DNA of 35,796 nt, taken from Prevotella sp. (GTDB lineage: Bacteria > Bacteroidota > Bacteroidia > Bacteroidales > Bacteroidaceae). The translations under genes and the position numbers were made by a program. Below, piece by piece: positions 17,161 through 25,899 of the stretch. The notes beneath the pieces were generated by a model that saw nothing but the letters and a program-made list of their open reading frames with translations, was not told where the DNA came from and ran no database searches. Location: the NCBI GenBank assembly GCA_016284635.1, contig JAEEPF010000016.1, positions 1-35,796 on the forward strand, written 5' to 3'. The stretch's first letter is position 1; each line of letters opens with the position of its first letter.

Positions 17161-17856
17161 TCAGAGGTAGAAAATGCTTTCGGGACCCATATTGAAGAGC
17201 AGGTCGAGAATGGAGAGGTTGGGCAGGAAACTGTGTTTCTGTTGATATACCTGATAATAAGGCTTCGGCTCGAAATCAGGATCAGGCAGAGGGTTCTTGG
17301 GACGAATCGCCTCGCGAAAGTCTGTATATTGTCCTGCAGAAATAAAAGAAATCTGAGAAATATTTGTTTCGCTCTTTTGCGCATAGCCCATGCCGAAGGC
17401 ACTTTCTTTTATTTCATTCATTTCTGCGGGACATAAAAAAAACTCTGTTGGAACAACTCGGGGATGGATATCGATTAAATCGCACATTTTAATCCTGATA
17501 GCCTCGTTGAAATCGAGCAAATAGTCCCAGCGCTGTTCGAAGAACGGACGGATATCGTCCTGATAATATTCAAAGAAGGGAGACTCACCGTAGGCACTCT
17601 GCAAGGCGTTCCAATGCAGATGGCGCCAGTTGCCGTGGTCACTGATGCGTGTGTCCTTGATAAGTGGCGAGCCTCCTCGCTCTGTAGGAACGGTGAGCGC
17701 TTGGATGCCCTGCGTCGTAGCAATGAGACAACGGTTGCGATAAGTCTGCTTCTGGAAACTCTCCCACTGCTCCATCTGAACACATTCGGCCCGATGCAGT
17801 TTCTGATACCACTGCACCGGGCCGAAATATGTTGTACTGAGCAATACTGCCTCCAT
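17161..17856 (-). CDS. WbqC-family protein
   Basis: 231 residues. The N-terminal stretch LLSTTYFGPVQWYQKLH and the motifs SFQKQTYRNRCLIATTQGIQALTVP and ISDHGNWRHLHWNALQSAYG...PFFEYY are characteristic of the WbqC-like family, associated in other bacteria with polysaccharide or lipopolysaccharide biosynthesis loci; the biochemical activity is not settled. No signal peptide, so probably cytoplasmic. Its ATG directly abuts the TAG of lepB (no gap), indicating one operon dapB-lepB-wbqC and translational coupling. The end is 20 bp from the HTCS start. Confidence 0.85.
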   Translation of the reverse strand: MEAVLLSTTYFGPVQWYQKLHRAECVQMEQWESFQKQTYRNRCLIATTQGIQALTVPTERGGSPLIKDTRISDHGNWRHLHWNALQSAYGESPFFEYYQDDIRPFFEQRWDYLLDFNEAIRIKMCDLIDIHPRVVPTEFFLCPAEMNEIKESAFGMGYAQKSETNISQISFISAGQYTDFREAIRPKNPLPDPDFEPKPYYQVYQQKHSFLPNLSILDLLFNMGPESIFYL

Positions 17857-19287
17857 CTACTTAATGTTATCCACAATCCGCCCAAGCCGGCTCCAACGGA
17901 TGCCGCCTATGCCACTGTGGTCAGGATCACTCGACCACCAGATAAAGATGGGCTTGCCGACGATATGGTCCTCAGGCACAAAGCCCCAGTAGCGAGAATC
18001 GGCAGAGTTGTGACGGTTGTCGCCCTGCATCCAGTAGTAGTCCATCTTAAAGGTATATTCGTGGGCTTCCTGGTCGTTGATGAAGATCTTGCCATCGCGA
18101 ATCTCGAGTTTGTTGCCCTCATACACTTTGATGGGACGTTCATAGACGGCAATGTTATCCAGGGTCAGGCTTATCTTCTCTCCCTTCTTTGGAATCCACA
18201 CGGGACCATAGTTATCACGGGTCCAGTGCTTATTGCCATTGAGGGGATAGATCTCCAAGTCGTTGGCATCGGTATTCAGCGTGACGCTCTCCACAATGTC
18301 CGTCCTCGCTTGCAAGGATGCGACGGCATGCTTCGTCAGCGGCATATAACCTACCGTGTTCAGACTCGTCAGGTCTTCCATCGAGATGCCGAGGTCGTCC
18401 ATCACCTCTTCAGGAATGGACTGTTTCAGCTTCACACGATAGGTGTACTGCACATTCTCCGGTTCTTTATTAGCCTTGCCGTCGAGATAGACGATATGGT
18501 TTCTGATTTCAAGTGTCTGCCCAGGCAGTCCCACGCAGCGCTTCACATAGTTCTCACGACGGTCTGTCGGACGGGTGATGATTTCTCCGTACTCCGCAGG
18601 GTTCTGCCACAGTTCGTTGCGTCCGGCTGCGTAAATGGCATCGAAATACTGTATCCGCTGCTCTGCCGACAACGAGTCGGGATTAGGACGGTTAGGATAT
18701 ATCTGATAGCCGATGGTGTAACACATCTGATAGTAGTCATACGACTGATACTGCGGTGCCGAACAGAGTGTGTCGCCTGCAGGGAAATTGAACACCACGA
18801 TATCATTCAACTGCACATCGCCCAATCCCTTCACACGACGGTAGTCCCAATGGGGCCACTCAAAATAACTCTTACACTCTACGACAGGCAATGTATGCTG
18901 TGTCAGTGGCATCGTCAGCGGTGTCTGTGGGATGCGGGGGCCATACGAGACCTTCGACACAAACAAATAGTCGCCCGTCAGCAGGGATTTCTCCAACGAG
19001 CTCGATGGAATCACATAGTTCTGGAAGAAGAACTGGTTGATGAAATACACGGCCACGAGGGCGAACACCAAGGCATCTACCCACGACATCACGAACTTCA
19101 CGGGTTTCTCTGCTTCTTTCCACCACTGCCACTTGATCTTCTTGGTGATATATACATCAAAGATGAAGGGCACTACTAACAGTCCCCACCACGACTTCAC
19201 CCAGTAGAGGAACAGCAAATATAGTATCAGCACGACGATGAACTTCGCCCACTGCACAACAGGATTGTATTCTTTCTTCTTTTCCAT
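17857..19287 (-). CDS. lepB: Signal peptidase I
   Basis: 476 residues, the long form found in Bacteroidota. Two to three N-terminal membrane segments (~14-28, ~33-48, ~66-88), then the catalytic serine box IPSSSLEKSLLTGDYLFVSK (nucleophile Ser97), the general-base box YVKRCVGLPGQTLEIRN (Lys ~249) and the conserved C-terminal GDNRHNSADSRYWGFVPEDHIVGK. Between boxes there is a family-typical insertion (~115-235). The enzyme cleaves signal peptides of exported proteins at the periplasmic face of the inner membrane. It lies 3 bp after dapB and directly abuts wbqC, so it is the middle gene of a three-gene operon. Confidence 0.93.
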   Translation of the reverse strand: MEKKKEYNPVVQWAKFIVVLILYLLFLYWVKSWWGLLVVPFIFDVYITKKIKWQWWKEAEKPVKFVMSWVDALVFALVAVYFINQFFFQNYVIPSSSLEKSLLTGDYLFVSKVSYGPRIPQTPLTMPLTQHTLPVVECKSYFEWPHWDYRRVKGLGDVQLNDIVVFNFPAGDTLCSAPQYQSYDYYQMCYTIGYQIYPNRPNPDSLSAEQRIQYFDAIYAAGRNELWQNPAEYGEIITRPTDRRENYVKRCVGLPGQTLEIRNHIVYLDGKANKEPENVQYTYRVKLKQSIPEEVMDDLGISMEDLTSLNTVGYMPLTKHAVASLQARTDIVESVTLNTDANDLEIYPLNGNKHWTRDNYGPVWIPKKGEKISLTLDNIAVYERPIKVYEGNKLEIRDGKIFINDQEAHEYTFKMDYYWMQGDNRHNSADSRYWGFVPEDHIVGKPIFIWWSSDPDHSGIGGIRWSRLGRIVDNIK

Positions 19288-19290
19288 CTT

Positions 19291-20004
19291 CTAAAACTTA
19301 AACATATCACTGATGGTCAGCAGTCCCTGATGATCCTTGGTATATTCAGCAGCCAATACCGCTCCGAGGGCAAAGCCCTTGCGGCTGTGAGCATCGTGAG
19401 TAATGGTGATCAAATCGGCATCCGAGTCATAGCGGATGGTGTGGATACCAGGCACCTCTCCGCGACGGATATGATCAACACGCAGGAACTTCTTGTCCGT
19501 CGTATCCTCCTTCCAAGCCTCCTTACGGTCGATATTCTCTACGATTTCCTCAGCCAGCGTGATAGCCGTGCCCGAGGGATGGTCGAGCTTATGTACGTGG
19601 TGCGTCTCCTCCATCTCCACATCATACTGTGGGAATTGGTTCATAATCTTCGCCAGATAACGGTTCACAGCCGAGAAGATGGCTACGCCGATGGAGAAGT
19701 TTGATGCCCAGAAGAGCGTCTTGCCTTCACTGCATACCTTGCGCACCTCGTCTCCGTGTTCCTTCATCCAACCCGTTGAACCACTCACTACCTTCACGCC
19801 CTTGGCCCACGCCTTCAGGTAATTACCATAGGCAGCCTGGGGAGCCGTAAACTCAATGGCCACATCGGCAGAAGCAAAAGCCTCGGAATCGAAGTCCTGC
19901 TGGTTGTCGATGTCGATGATACTCACTATTTCATGACCACGGTCCAGTGCGATTTGTTCAATCATCTTACCCATCTTGCCGTAGCCGATTAATGCTATTT
20001 TCAT
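19291..20004 (-). CDS. dapB: 4-hydroxy-tetrahydrodipicolinate reductase
   Basis: 237 residues. Rossmann nucleotide-binding motif IALIGYGKMGKMI (Gly7, Gly9, Gly12), SGSTGW (75-79), and the catalytic-site segment EETHHVHKLDHPSGTA with His135-His136, Lys139 and the SGT at 144-146. It reduces 4-hydroxy-tetrahydrodipicolinate with NAD(P)H in lysine and diaminopimelate synthesis. Slightly shorter than the E. coli enzyme (273), as usual in this phylum. It is the first gene of the dapB-lepB-wbqC unit, with a TAATTTTGC promoter box 22 bp before the ATG. Confidence 0.95.
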   Translation of the reverse strand: MKIALIGYGKMGKMIEQIALDRGHEIVSIIDIDNQQDFDSEAFASADVAIEFTAPQAAYGNYLKAWAKGVKVVSGSTGWMKEHGDEVRKVCSEGKTLFWASNFSIGVAIFSAVNRYLAKIMNQFPQYDVEMEETHHVHKLDHPSGTAITLAEEIVENIDRKEAWKEDTTDKKFLRVDHIRRGEVPGIHTIRYDSDADLITITHDAHSRKGFALGAVLAAEYTKDHQGLLTISDMFKF

Positions 20005-20026
20005 ACCCTTTATTGATTAGTCGCTG

Positions 20027-20034
20027 CAAAATTA
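20027..20034 (-). promoter_or_regulatory. -7 box TAATTTTG for dapB-lepB-wbqC
   Basis: TAATTTTGCAG on the minus strand, 22 bp before the dapB ATG, implying a 5' leader of about 18 nt. It lies in the 89-bp gap after dprA. Confidence 0.65.
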
Positions 20035-20093
20035 CTCATTATTTTTATATAATGTGCATTCTGTATTAATAATTTTGCATTATTACGATTATT

Positions 20094-21227
20094 TCACAGC
20101 AGCAAATGGTATATTCCTCCCGCCAACGGCTTCACTACGCCTTTCATCTCCAGTTGGAAGAGCAGAGCCGTGAGACGGCCGATGGGGATGCCAGTCTTCA
20201 CGGTGATGATGTTGAGTTGGAGGTCGTTGGTTTGTTGTAGTAGACTGACTACCTGATCCTCTTCTGGCGAGAGGTCAGGAATTTGAGTACCCCCCGCTGA
20301 ACGGGGGGACGGCGTAAGCCAGAGGGGCATATCTTTCATCGTTGGCCATCCCATCGCCTTCACGAAGTCCTCAGCATTGGAAATCAGACCTGCCCCATTG
20401 TCACGGATCAGGTTATTGCAGCCCTCGGAATACGGCTGTCCCACATTACCAGGAAAAGCAAAGACTGCACGGGCATAACTTTGGGCAATCTCAGCGGTGA
20501 TCAACCCTCCGCCTCTAGCACCGCTTTCAATCAAAATGGTCGCGTCTGCGATACCTGCCACAATACGGTTGCGACGCACGAAGTTAGGCTTGTCGGCATT
20601 CGTCTGGGTCATAAATTCCGTAAGTAGTCCACCGTGGTTCAGCATTTGTGCAGCCGTATCACGGTGGCGATAGGGATAGATTTGATCCAGTCCATGCGCC
20701 AGCACACCCACCGTCGGATAACCATTCTCCAAAGCCTGCCTGTGAGCACAGATGTCAACGCCATACGCCAATCCACTGACTATCAGCACCTCAGGGCAAT
20801 ATTGCCGTAGGTCTCTGACGAAGCGGCGGATCAGGTCTTCACCATAGGTTGTCATCCTTCGTGTGCCTATGATGCTGATGATCCGTGTCTGGTTCAGGTC
20901 TGCGTTTCCTGTATAATAGATGATAATAGGTGCATCGGGGCACTCTGTGAGCCGTTGGGGATAGTCATCACTGGTCAGCGTCAAAGCCCGAATGCGATGT
21001 TCTTCCATAAAGCGGATTTCAGCCTCAGCCCGTCTCATCGGCTCGTTCCAGTCCTTGAGTGCCTCCACCAGTCGCGGCGAGGCATCCTTAATAATATCTC
21101 CAATCTCATTCCGATGTTCAAACAACAACTGTGCACTACCCACAGCCTTATACAGTTCCAGCGCCTGCTGGTAATTGAAATTCGTCAGGCGCGTCAGCGC
21201 CATTGTGTAAAATATTTCCTGATCCAT
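20094..21227 (-). CDS. dprA: DNA-processing protein DprA (Smf)
   Basis: 377 residues. An N-terminal helical region (~1-75), the DprA Rossmann-like domain (~100-290: IISIIGTRRMTTYGEDL, SGLAYGVDICAHRQAL, VGVLAHGLDQIYP, RNRIVAGIADATILIESGARGGGLITA, FPGNVGQPYSEGCNNLI) and a C-terminal winged-helix-like domain (~315-377: IPIGRLTALLFQLEMKGVV). DprA binds incoming single-stranded DNA and loads RecA during natural transformation. It begins 1 nt after the DUF2851 stop codon and is therefore the second gene of a two-gene unit. Confidence 0.95.
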   Translation of the reverse strand: MDQEIFYTMALTRLTNFNYQQALELYKAVGSAQLLFEHRNEIGDIIKDASPRLVEALKDWNEPMRRAEAEIRFMEEHRIRALTLTSDDYPQRLTECPDAPIIIYYTGNADLNQTRIISIIGTRRMTTYGEDLIRRFVRDLRQYCPEVLIVSGLAYGVDICAHRQALENGYPTVGVLAHGLDQIYPYRHRDTAAQMLNHGGLLTEFMTQTNADKPNFVRRNRIVAGIADATILIESGARGGGLITAEIAQSYARAVFAFPGNVGQPYSEGCNNLIRDNGAGLISNAEDFVKAMGWPTMKDMPLWLTPSPRSAGGTQIPDLSPEEDQVVSLLQQTNDLQLNIITVKTGIPIGRLTALLFQLEMKGVVKPLAGGIYHLLL

Positions 21228-21228
21228 C

Positions 21229-22524
21229 TTATTTCCTTTTTAAGTATTCGTATCCGAAGCGGCAACGAAGGCAGTCCTTCTTGTCGCAATATTCCTTTTT
21301 GAGTTGGATAAGGGCCTGGGAGTCTCCTGCCGTCTGGACGGGAAGGCCCACCTGCTGCCACATGCGGATGATGTAATTGTTTTCTGCCTTCAATTGTTCC
21401 AAGAAGTCGAAGGCCCGGTCGCAAAGCACTTCCTTCGAACGATGACGCCCGTATGCAAACAGCATCGGGATGGCCGTATTGATCATCAATAGGTTCAACG
21501 AACCATAGGCTAAATGTTTCTCCGTCTTCGAACTGGTGGAGCCGAAGGTGTAGTGTGTCTCCCAATAAGGTGTGACGTGCGATGAGAAGAGCGTCTTCAA
21601 TTGTTCGATGGTCTCACATTCCACCAACTGGCTTAGCCCTGCCTTCTGCTGATAGTAGAGGTTCGCCAACTGCGATATGCGGATATGCGGAAAGTTCTGA
21701 GGGCGCAGTCTGAGGAACCGCCAGAGATGGAAATCTATCGGTTTCATCGAGAATTTATGAGCCAGATAGAGGTATTCGTTACGCAACTTGGCGAAATAAC
21801 CCTCGTTGAGCGCATCTTTCTGATAATACTCAGGCACCGCCTCGAGTTCCAATAATCCGGCCTGTCCCATAAAGATGGCTTCAATCTGGAAGAGGTCATC
21901 ACGATGGTGGTTCACGGCATCGAGAGGAATACTTTGTGCCCACTGTTCAAAGACCTCCCCATTAATGCCGAAGCCATAGTTACGGGCCAAGGTCATGAAA
22001 TAAGCCCCCTCCCACGAGCCATCACATAGTTCAGCCCGTCGCTTGATGGCTTCCGTCTTCTGCTCCAGTCGTTCTGTCTGGAGAGCCGCCATCCACGAGT
22101 GTACCAGCAGTCGTGTCAATTCTGGAATCACCTTATAACACGGCGGATAACTGTCGGTCTTCAACAACTCTTCATAGTGATTCCTAACGTTCTCAGGTAC
22201 GTCGAGCTGCATCTGCTTGATAAACTCGCCGTTGGTGTTCATCACCTCCGCATCGAGCACACCAGCCACATGCAGGATTACGTTGTCGTAGTGCTTGTCC
22301 TTGTCGTGGCCGTGCAGATACCAGTCCGACGACTTGTCGTGGATCTCCACATTGCCTACCCACAGTGTCCGTCCGATTCTCACTTTCGCGTTAAAGAAGT
22401 CAGGCCCCGCATTCCTGTTGTGCAGCCCCGAGTCAATCACCTCGACGGTCTGTCCGTCGCTCGTCACCAATTCCTTTAGCGGAAACAGCTTGTGCTTCCA
22501 CACATAGTGCAATAATTGTTCCAT
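21229..22524 (-). CDS. DUF2851 family protein
   Basis: 431 residues. The start EQLLHYVWKHKLFPL, then IDSGLHNRNAGPDFFNAKVRI, WVGNVEIHDKSSDWYLHGHD and HYDNVILHVAG are the signature of DUF2851; the C-terminus carries CDKKDCLRCRFGYEYL, a possible metal site. The NAGPDF...VEIH..SSDW.HHxHxxxxxYxNVxLHV pattern looks nuclease-like to me, but the activity is not established. No signal peptide. Promoter TACCTTTGC is 39 bp upstream; dprA follows after one base. The association with dprA suggests a role in DNA metabolism or uptake (inference). Confidence 0.85.
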   Translation of the reverse strand: MEQLLHYVWKHKLFPLKELVTSDGQTVEVIDSGLHNRNAGPDFFNAKVRIGRTLWVGNVEIHDKSSDWYLHGHDKDKHYDNVILHVAGVLDAEVMNTNGEFIKQMQLDVPENVRNHYEELLKTDSYPPCYKVIPELTRLLVHSWMAALQTERLEQKTEAIKRRAELCDGSWEGAYFMTLARNYGFGINGEVFEQWAQSIPLDAVNHHRDDLFQIEAIFMGQAGLLELEAVPEYYQKDALNEGYFAKLRNEYLYLAHKFSMKPIDFHLWRFLRLRPQNFPHIRISQLANLYYQQKAGLSQLVECETIEQLKTLFSSHVTPYWETHYTFGSTSSKTEKHLAYGSLNLLMINTAIPMLFAYGRHRSKEVLCDRAFDFLEQLKAENNYIIRMWQQVGLPVQTAGDSQALIQLKKEYCDKKDCLRCRFGYEYLKRK

Positions 22525-22562
22525 AATCGTTCTTCATATAAGTTTTAAAGTTTAACTGGGTG

Positions 22563-22570
22563 CAAAGGTA
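22563..22570 (-). promoter_or_regulatory. -7 box TACCTTTG for DUF2851-dprA
   Basis: TACCTTTGCAC on the minus strand, 38 bp before the ATG at 22524; exact consensus. Confidence 0.65.
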
Positions 22571-22603
22571 AACAAAAAAAGGGAAATAAAGAAAGAATTA
22601 TGG

Positions 22604-22643
22604 AAAAAAATGAAGCCTCACCACCATAATTGGCAGTGAGGCT
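22604..22643 (-). terminator. Intrinsic terminator of the M13 peptidase gene
   Basis: 8-bp perfect stem AGCCTCAC / GTGAGGCT (22614-22621, 22636-22643) with a 14-nt loop, followed on the minus strand by TCATTTTTTT. It starts about 38 bp after the peptidase stop codon and separates it from the DUF2851 promoter. Confidence 0.75.
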
Positions 22644-22680
22644 AAAATTGTTTGCTGAAGATTAAAAGAAATCGGTAGCA

Positions 22681-24711
22681 CTACCAGATCTTCACGCGGT
22701 CTTCAGGCTTCACATAGAGTTTGTCGCCGGGCTCGACACCGAAGAGCGTGTACCAGTCATCCATCAGTCGCGCGATGCCATTTGCGCGGTTGTGGTTGGC
22801 GGAATGGACATCGGTTTCCAACATATTCTTCATGTGTTTCTCATTTTCATTACACTGCCAATAATCGGCATACGACACGAAGAACTGACGCTGCTGGTGG
22901 CGCATGGCCTCGCCGGTGAGACCGTCAGCCTGCAGTTTCTCGTTCCACATCTGATAGGCCATACTGAATCCTCCAAGATCGGCAATGTTTTCGCCCAGTG
23001 TCTTTTTGCCGTCAGCCATCACGCCAGGATACTGCTCCAGCTCGTTATAGCGGTTGATCATCTGTTCCTGCTTCTCAAGGAACTTGGCCTTATCCTCGGC
23101 CGTCCACCAGTCGGCTTTATTGCCCATGGCATCGTATGAAGATCCCTTGTTGTCGAAGCCATGCGTCATCTCGTGGGCAAAGACCGTCATCGTGGCATAG
23201 CGTATGGCGGGTTTGTCGGCAGGGAAGAGCTCTTTCCCGAGGAAGGCCGGCAGAATGAAGAGCTGATTGGAATTAGCCTCGTAGAATGCATTCGCGGCAT
23301 CGATACTTGCGCCCATGGGACTGACCATGATGTATTCCCACCCGTATTGATTACCAGGCTTTCCGGCCAGCTGGTTTCGCAGATAGTCGTCGGCCTGTTC
23401 CTTATACTGCACAAAATCTTCGAGGTGGGTCTGCCCCGTCAACTTAAAGTCGGCATTGAACAGGTCATCAGGAGCTCCTACATTGAACACCATAGCCTGC
23501 AGTTTCTCCTGTGCCTTCATCTTAGTGGCATCGCTGAGCCAGTCGAGACTGGCGATACGCTCAGACATGACGTTTCGCAATTGCTCCAGAATCTGCGAGG
23601 CTACCTCGCAGTCTGCATCTTGCATGAGATACTTCTTCTGATATTTGAGGAACATGGATGGTGCATACATGTTAAGGGAAAAAAAGACGTTTTCGGGATG
23701 TTCTGCCGAACTAATTGACACCAAAAACAGCTTATAGTACAGATAGAATTTCAGGTAGGTCTGTAGGGTGGCGATATCATACTGGTCGATCAGTTCGAAA
23801 ATCTTGTCCGTTTCGGGCAGATAGTAAGTCCCATTCTCAATATGGAAGGCTTCACGGAAGGCATCCATCACGTCGTCGACCGCTCTTGTTGTGCGTCTGG
23901 CCCTTGCCAAGGCTTCCATCGCCGGCACAGGATCGGATTTCAATCCGGGTCTTCTATTGCCGATGAGGGCAGGCTCTGGTTCCGACTTCTTCCATTCCTG
24001 AGAATATTTTAATATCCAAGCCTCAATATCGTAGACATTCGAGAGCAATTGGGCGCCTTCCGGTGTACTGGTGTCTATATCCAGCCATTCTTCGAAAATG
24101 AGCTTAAACTCATGAATTTGTTCTTCCTTAGGATTTGTGAGTTTTATGGACGAGCAGGCCAGACCAGGCAAGATATAATACCGGATGGTGCCATCGATGT
24201 TTAATACATCATGACCCATGAAAGCATAGAACCCCATATCGGCCATCTTGCCAATGTTATACATCACGTCGGCCTTGCTGATATCGTTGCCCTGTTTCAG
24301 TTGGGCATATACTCGTTCCATCGCCGCTTTTTCCTCCTCCTTTGTGAGCTTGGAGCCCATAAGTAGCTGAAGTGTATGGTGGTCAGAGGTACTTTCAAGC
24401 AAACCAGTCATCAAAACATCCATCCGATTTAAATAGGCGTTCAACAAGGTGCCGTTGTCCATACTATCGTGATTCTTCAGCCAAGAGCCGAGGGCAAAGT
24501 CCCAGAACGAGTCACCTGGCTTGACCGAGCGGTCCATCCACTCCTCATGGAGGAAGGTCTCCTTGGCCAGTTCGTCGGCAGGATCGTAGGGCGGATTGGG
24601 ATTCACGGGATTGTCTGCTGTGCCGATAGCGTCGGTACACGACGTCAGCATCATCATTGCGCCGCAGACGGTCAGAGTGGCGGCGAGCACCCATTGAGTC
24701 AGTTTCTTCAT
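22681..24711 (-). CDS. M13 family zinc metallopeptidase, lipoprotein (PepO/neprilysin-like)
   Basis: 676 residues from ATG at 24711. The longer open frame to 24753 is rejected because its first codons overlap the TAACTTTG promoter box and because the shorter start gives a clean lipoprotein signal MKKLTQWVLAATL with lipobox MLTSC (Cys25). N-terminal helical M13 domain (~45-430), then NAFYEANSNQLFILPAFLG, zinc motif HEMTH (His513, Glu514, His517) followed by GFDNKG, and LGENIADLGG with the third zinc ligand Glu. The C-terminus ends in VKIW, as usual in the family. It degrades short peptides in the periplasm or at the surface. Single-gene unit with its own promoter and terminator. Confidence 0.93.
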   Translation of the reverse strand: MKKLTQWVLAATLTVCGAMMMLTSCTDAIGTADNPVNPNPPYDPADELAKETFLHEEWMDRSVKPGDSFWDFALGSWLKNHDSMDNGTLLNAYLNRMDVLMTGLLESTSDHHTLQLLMGSKLTKEEEKAAMERVYAQLKQGNDISKADVMYNIGKMADMGFYAFMGHDVLNIDGTIRYYILPGLACSSIKLTNPKEEQIHEFKLIFEEWLDIDTSTPEGAQLLSNVYDIEAWILKYSQEWKKSEPEPALIGNRRPGLKSDPVPAMEALARARRTTRAVDDVMDAFREAFHIENGTYYLPETDKIFELIDQYDIATLQTYLKFYLYYKLFLVSISSAEHPENVFFSLNMYAPSMFLKYQKKYLMQDADCEVASQILEQLRNVMSERIASLDWLSDATKMKAQEKLQAMVFNVGAPDDLFNADFKLTGQTHLEDFVQYKEQADDYLRNQLAGKPGNQYGWEYIMVSPMGASIDAANAFYEANSNQLFILPAFLGKELFPADKPAIRYATMTVFAHEMTHGFDNKGSSYDAMGNKADWWTAEDKAKFLEKQEQMINRYNELEQYPGVMADGKKTLGENIADLGGFSMAYQMWNEKLQADGLTGEAMRHQQRQFFVSYADYWQCNENEKHMKNMLETDVHSANHNRANGIARLMDDWYTLFGVEPGDKLYVKPEDRVKIW

Positions 24712-24750
24712 ATATTCTTTCGTTATGTTAGTATTAATACATATTTGGCG

Positions 24751-24758
24751 CAAAGTTA
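24751..24758 (-). promoter_or_regulatory. -7 box TAACTTTG for the M13 peptidase
   Basis: TAACTTTGCGC on the minus strand, 39 bp before the ATG at 24711. It excludes the longer start at 24753. Confidence 0.65.
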
Positions 24759-24845
24759 CGATAAATATTTGAGACCAGCAAGAATAAAAATGTTAAATTT
24801 GAAATAAAATCGTGTTTATTCCACCAAAAGTACTTGGTTTTTAAC

Positions 24846-24853
24846 TATCTTTG
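24846..24853 (+). promoter_or_regulatory. -7 box TATCTTTG for dusB
   Basis: TATCTTTGCGG lies only 8 bp before the ATG at 24862. If transcription starts 4-7 nt after the box, the mRNA leader is at most about 5 nt, which is practically leaderless. Confidence 0.65.
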
Positions 24854-24861
24854 CGGACGGA

Positions 24862-25809
24862 ATGAAGATAGGAAACATTGATTTTGGAGAACGTCCCGTG
24901 TTCCTCGCACCGATGGAGGACGTGACGGACATTGGCTTCAGGATGCTGTGCAAGCGGTTCGGAGCGGCGATGGTCTATACCGAGTTTGTATCGGCAGAGG
25001 CTCTCATCCGTGATGTAAAGTCGACCATCTCGAAACTCACCATCAGCGACGAGGAACGGCCCGTAGGCATCCAGATCTACGGTCGCGATGTGGAGGCGAT
25101 GATTGAGGCTGCGAAGATTGTGGAACAAGCTGGGCCAGACCTCATCGACCTGAACTTCGGCTGTCCTGTGAAGAAGGTGGCCGGCAAAGGCGCCGGAGCC
25201 GGTATGCTGCAGAACATCCCCAAGATGCTGGAAATTACCCAGAAGGTGGTCGATGCCGTGAAACTGCCCGTCACCGTCAAGACCCGCTTAGGCTGGAACC
25301 ACGAACAACTCATCATCACCTCATTAGCCGAGCAATTGCAAGATTGTGGCATCCAAGGTCTGACCATTCACGGCCGAACCCGCTCGCAGATGTATACAGG
25401 CAATGCCGACTGGACACTCATCGGTGAGGTGAAGCGTAACCCTCGCGTACATATTCCTATTATAGGTAATGGTGACATTCATTCCCTCGACGAGGCCGAC
25501 ACAGCCTTTGATACCTACGGTGTCGATGCCGTGATGATAGGCCGGGCCACCTTCGGCTGTCCTTGGATCTTCAGTCGCGAAACTCTCGATTTCAACGATA
25601 AGCTCGACATCCTTGAAGAACTCCTGCGTATCAACGTGGAGCGCATTGACGAGAAGCGCGGCATCCTCCACACCCGTCGCCACCTTGCTGCCACGCCCAT
25701 CTTCAAGGGCATCCCCAACTTCCGCCAGACGCGCATCGCCATGCTCCGTGCCGAAACGATGCCCGACCTCCTCGCCATCCTCGAAGATGTTAGGCAACAG
25801 TTTGTGTAA
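24862..25809 (+). CDS. dusB: tRNA-dihydrouridine synthase (DusB type)
   Basis: 315 residues forming an FMN-binding TIM barrel. Start APMEDVTDIGFRMLCKRFGA (residues 16-35; FMN contact), QIYGRD (71-76), catalytic-loop DLNFGCPVKKVAGKGAGAGM with Cys101, VKTRLGW (139-145), TIHGRTRSQMYTG with His170, and IIGNGDI/VMIGRATFG in the phosphate-binding C-terminal half. It reduces uridine to dihydrouridine in tRNA D-loops using FMN and NADPH. It stands alone between the divergent M13 gene and a scrap of rubrerythrin, and has its own -7 box 8 bp before the start. Confidence 0.95.
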   Translation: MKIGNIDFGERPVFLAPMEDVTDIGFRMLCKRFGAAMVYTEFVSAEALIRDVKSTISKLTISDEERPVGIQIYGRDVEAMIEAAKIVEQAGPDLIDLNFGCPVKKVAGKGAGAGMLQNIPKMLEITQKVVDAVKLPVTVKTRLGWNHEQLIITSLAEQLQDCGIQGLTIHGRTRSQMYTGNADWTLIGEVKRNPRVHIPIIGNGDIHSLDEADTAFDTYGVDAVMIGRATFGCPWIFSRETLDFNDKLDILEELLRINVERIDEKRGILHTRRHLAATPIFKGIPNFRQTRIAMLRAETMPDLLAILEDVRQQFV

Positions 25810-25815
25810 AATTCT

Positions 25816-25891
25816 CAAGAAAGCACCCGAGGAGTGTCCCGTCTGTAACCATCCGCAGGCATACTTCCAGGTGAAAGCTGAGAACTACTGA
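25816..25891 (+). pseudogene. 3' fragment of a rubrerythrin gene
   Basis: These 76 bp encode [20 protein letters not shown] followed by AENY and TGA, and match the last 76 bp of the rubrerythrin gene at 32672-32747 with about 7 mismatches by hand count. Only one CxxC of the rubredoxin site remains; no start, no diiron domain, and the homology begins 6 bp after the dusB stop. It is a relic, not a gene. Either a second rubrerythrin copy here was deleted, or the 3' end was copied here. Confidence 0.85.
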
Positions 25892-25899
25892 GGTTTGAT

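Noticed and set aside
17614..19179. 521-codon plus-strand frame opposite lepB and wbqC
   Set aside because: Antisense to two genes with clear catalytic motifs; its sequence has no recognisable domain.
24712..24753. Longer start of the M13 peptidase at 24753
   Set aside because: It overlaps the TAACTTTG box and would bury the lipoprotein signal peptide behind 14 polar residues.
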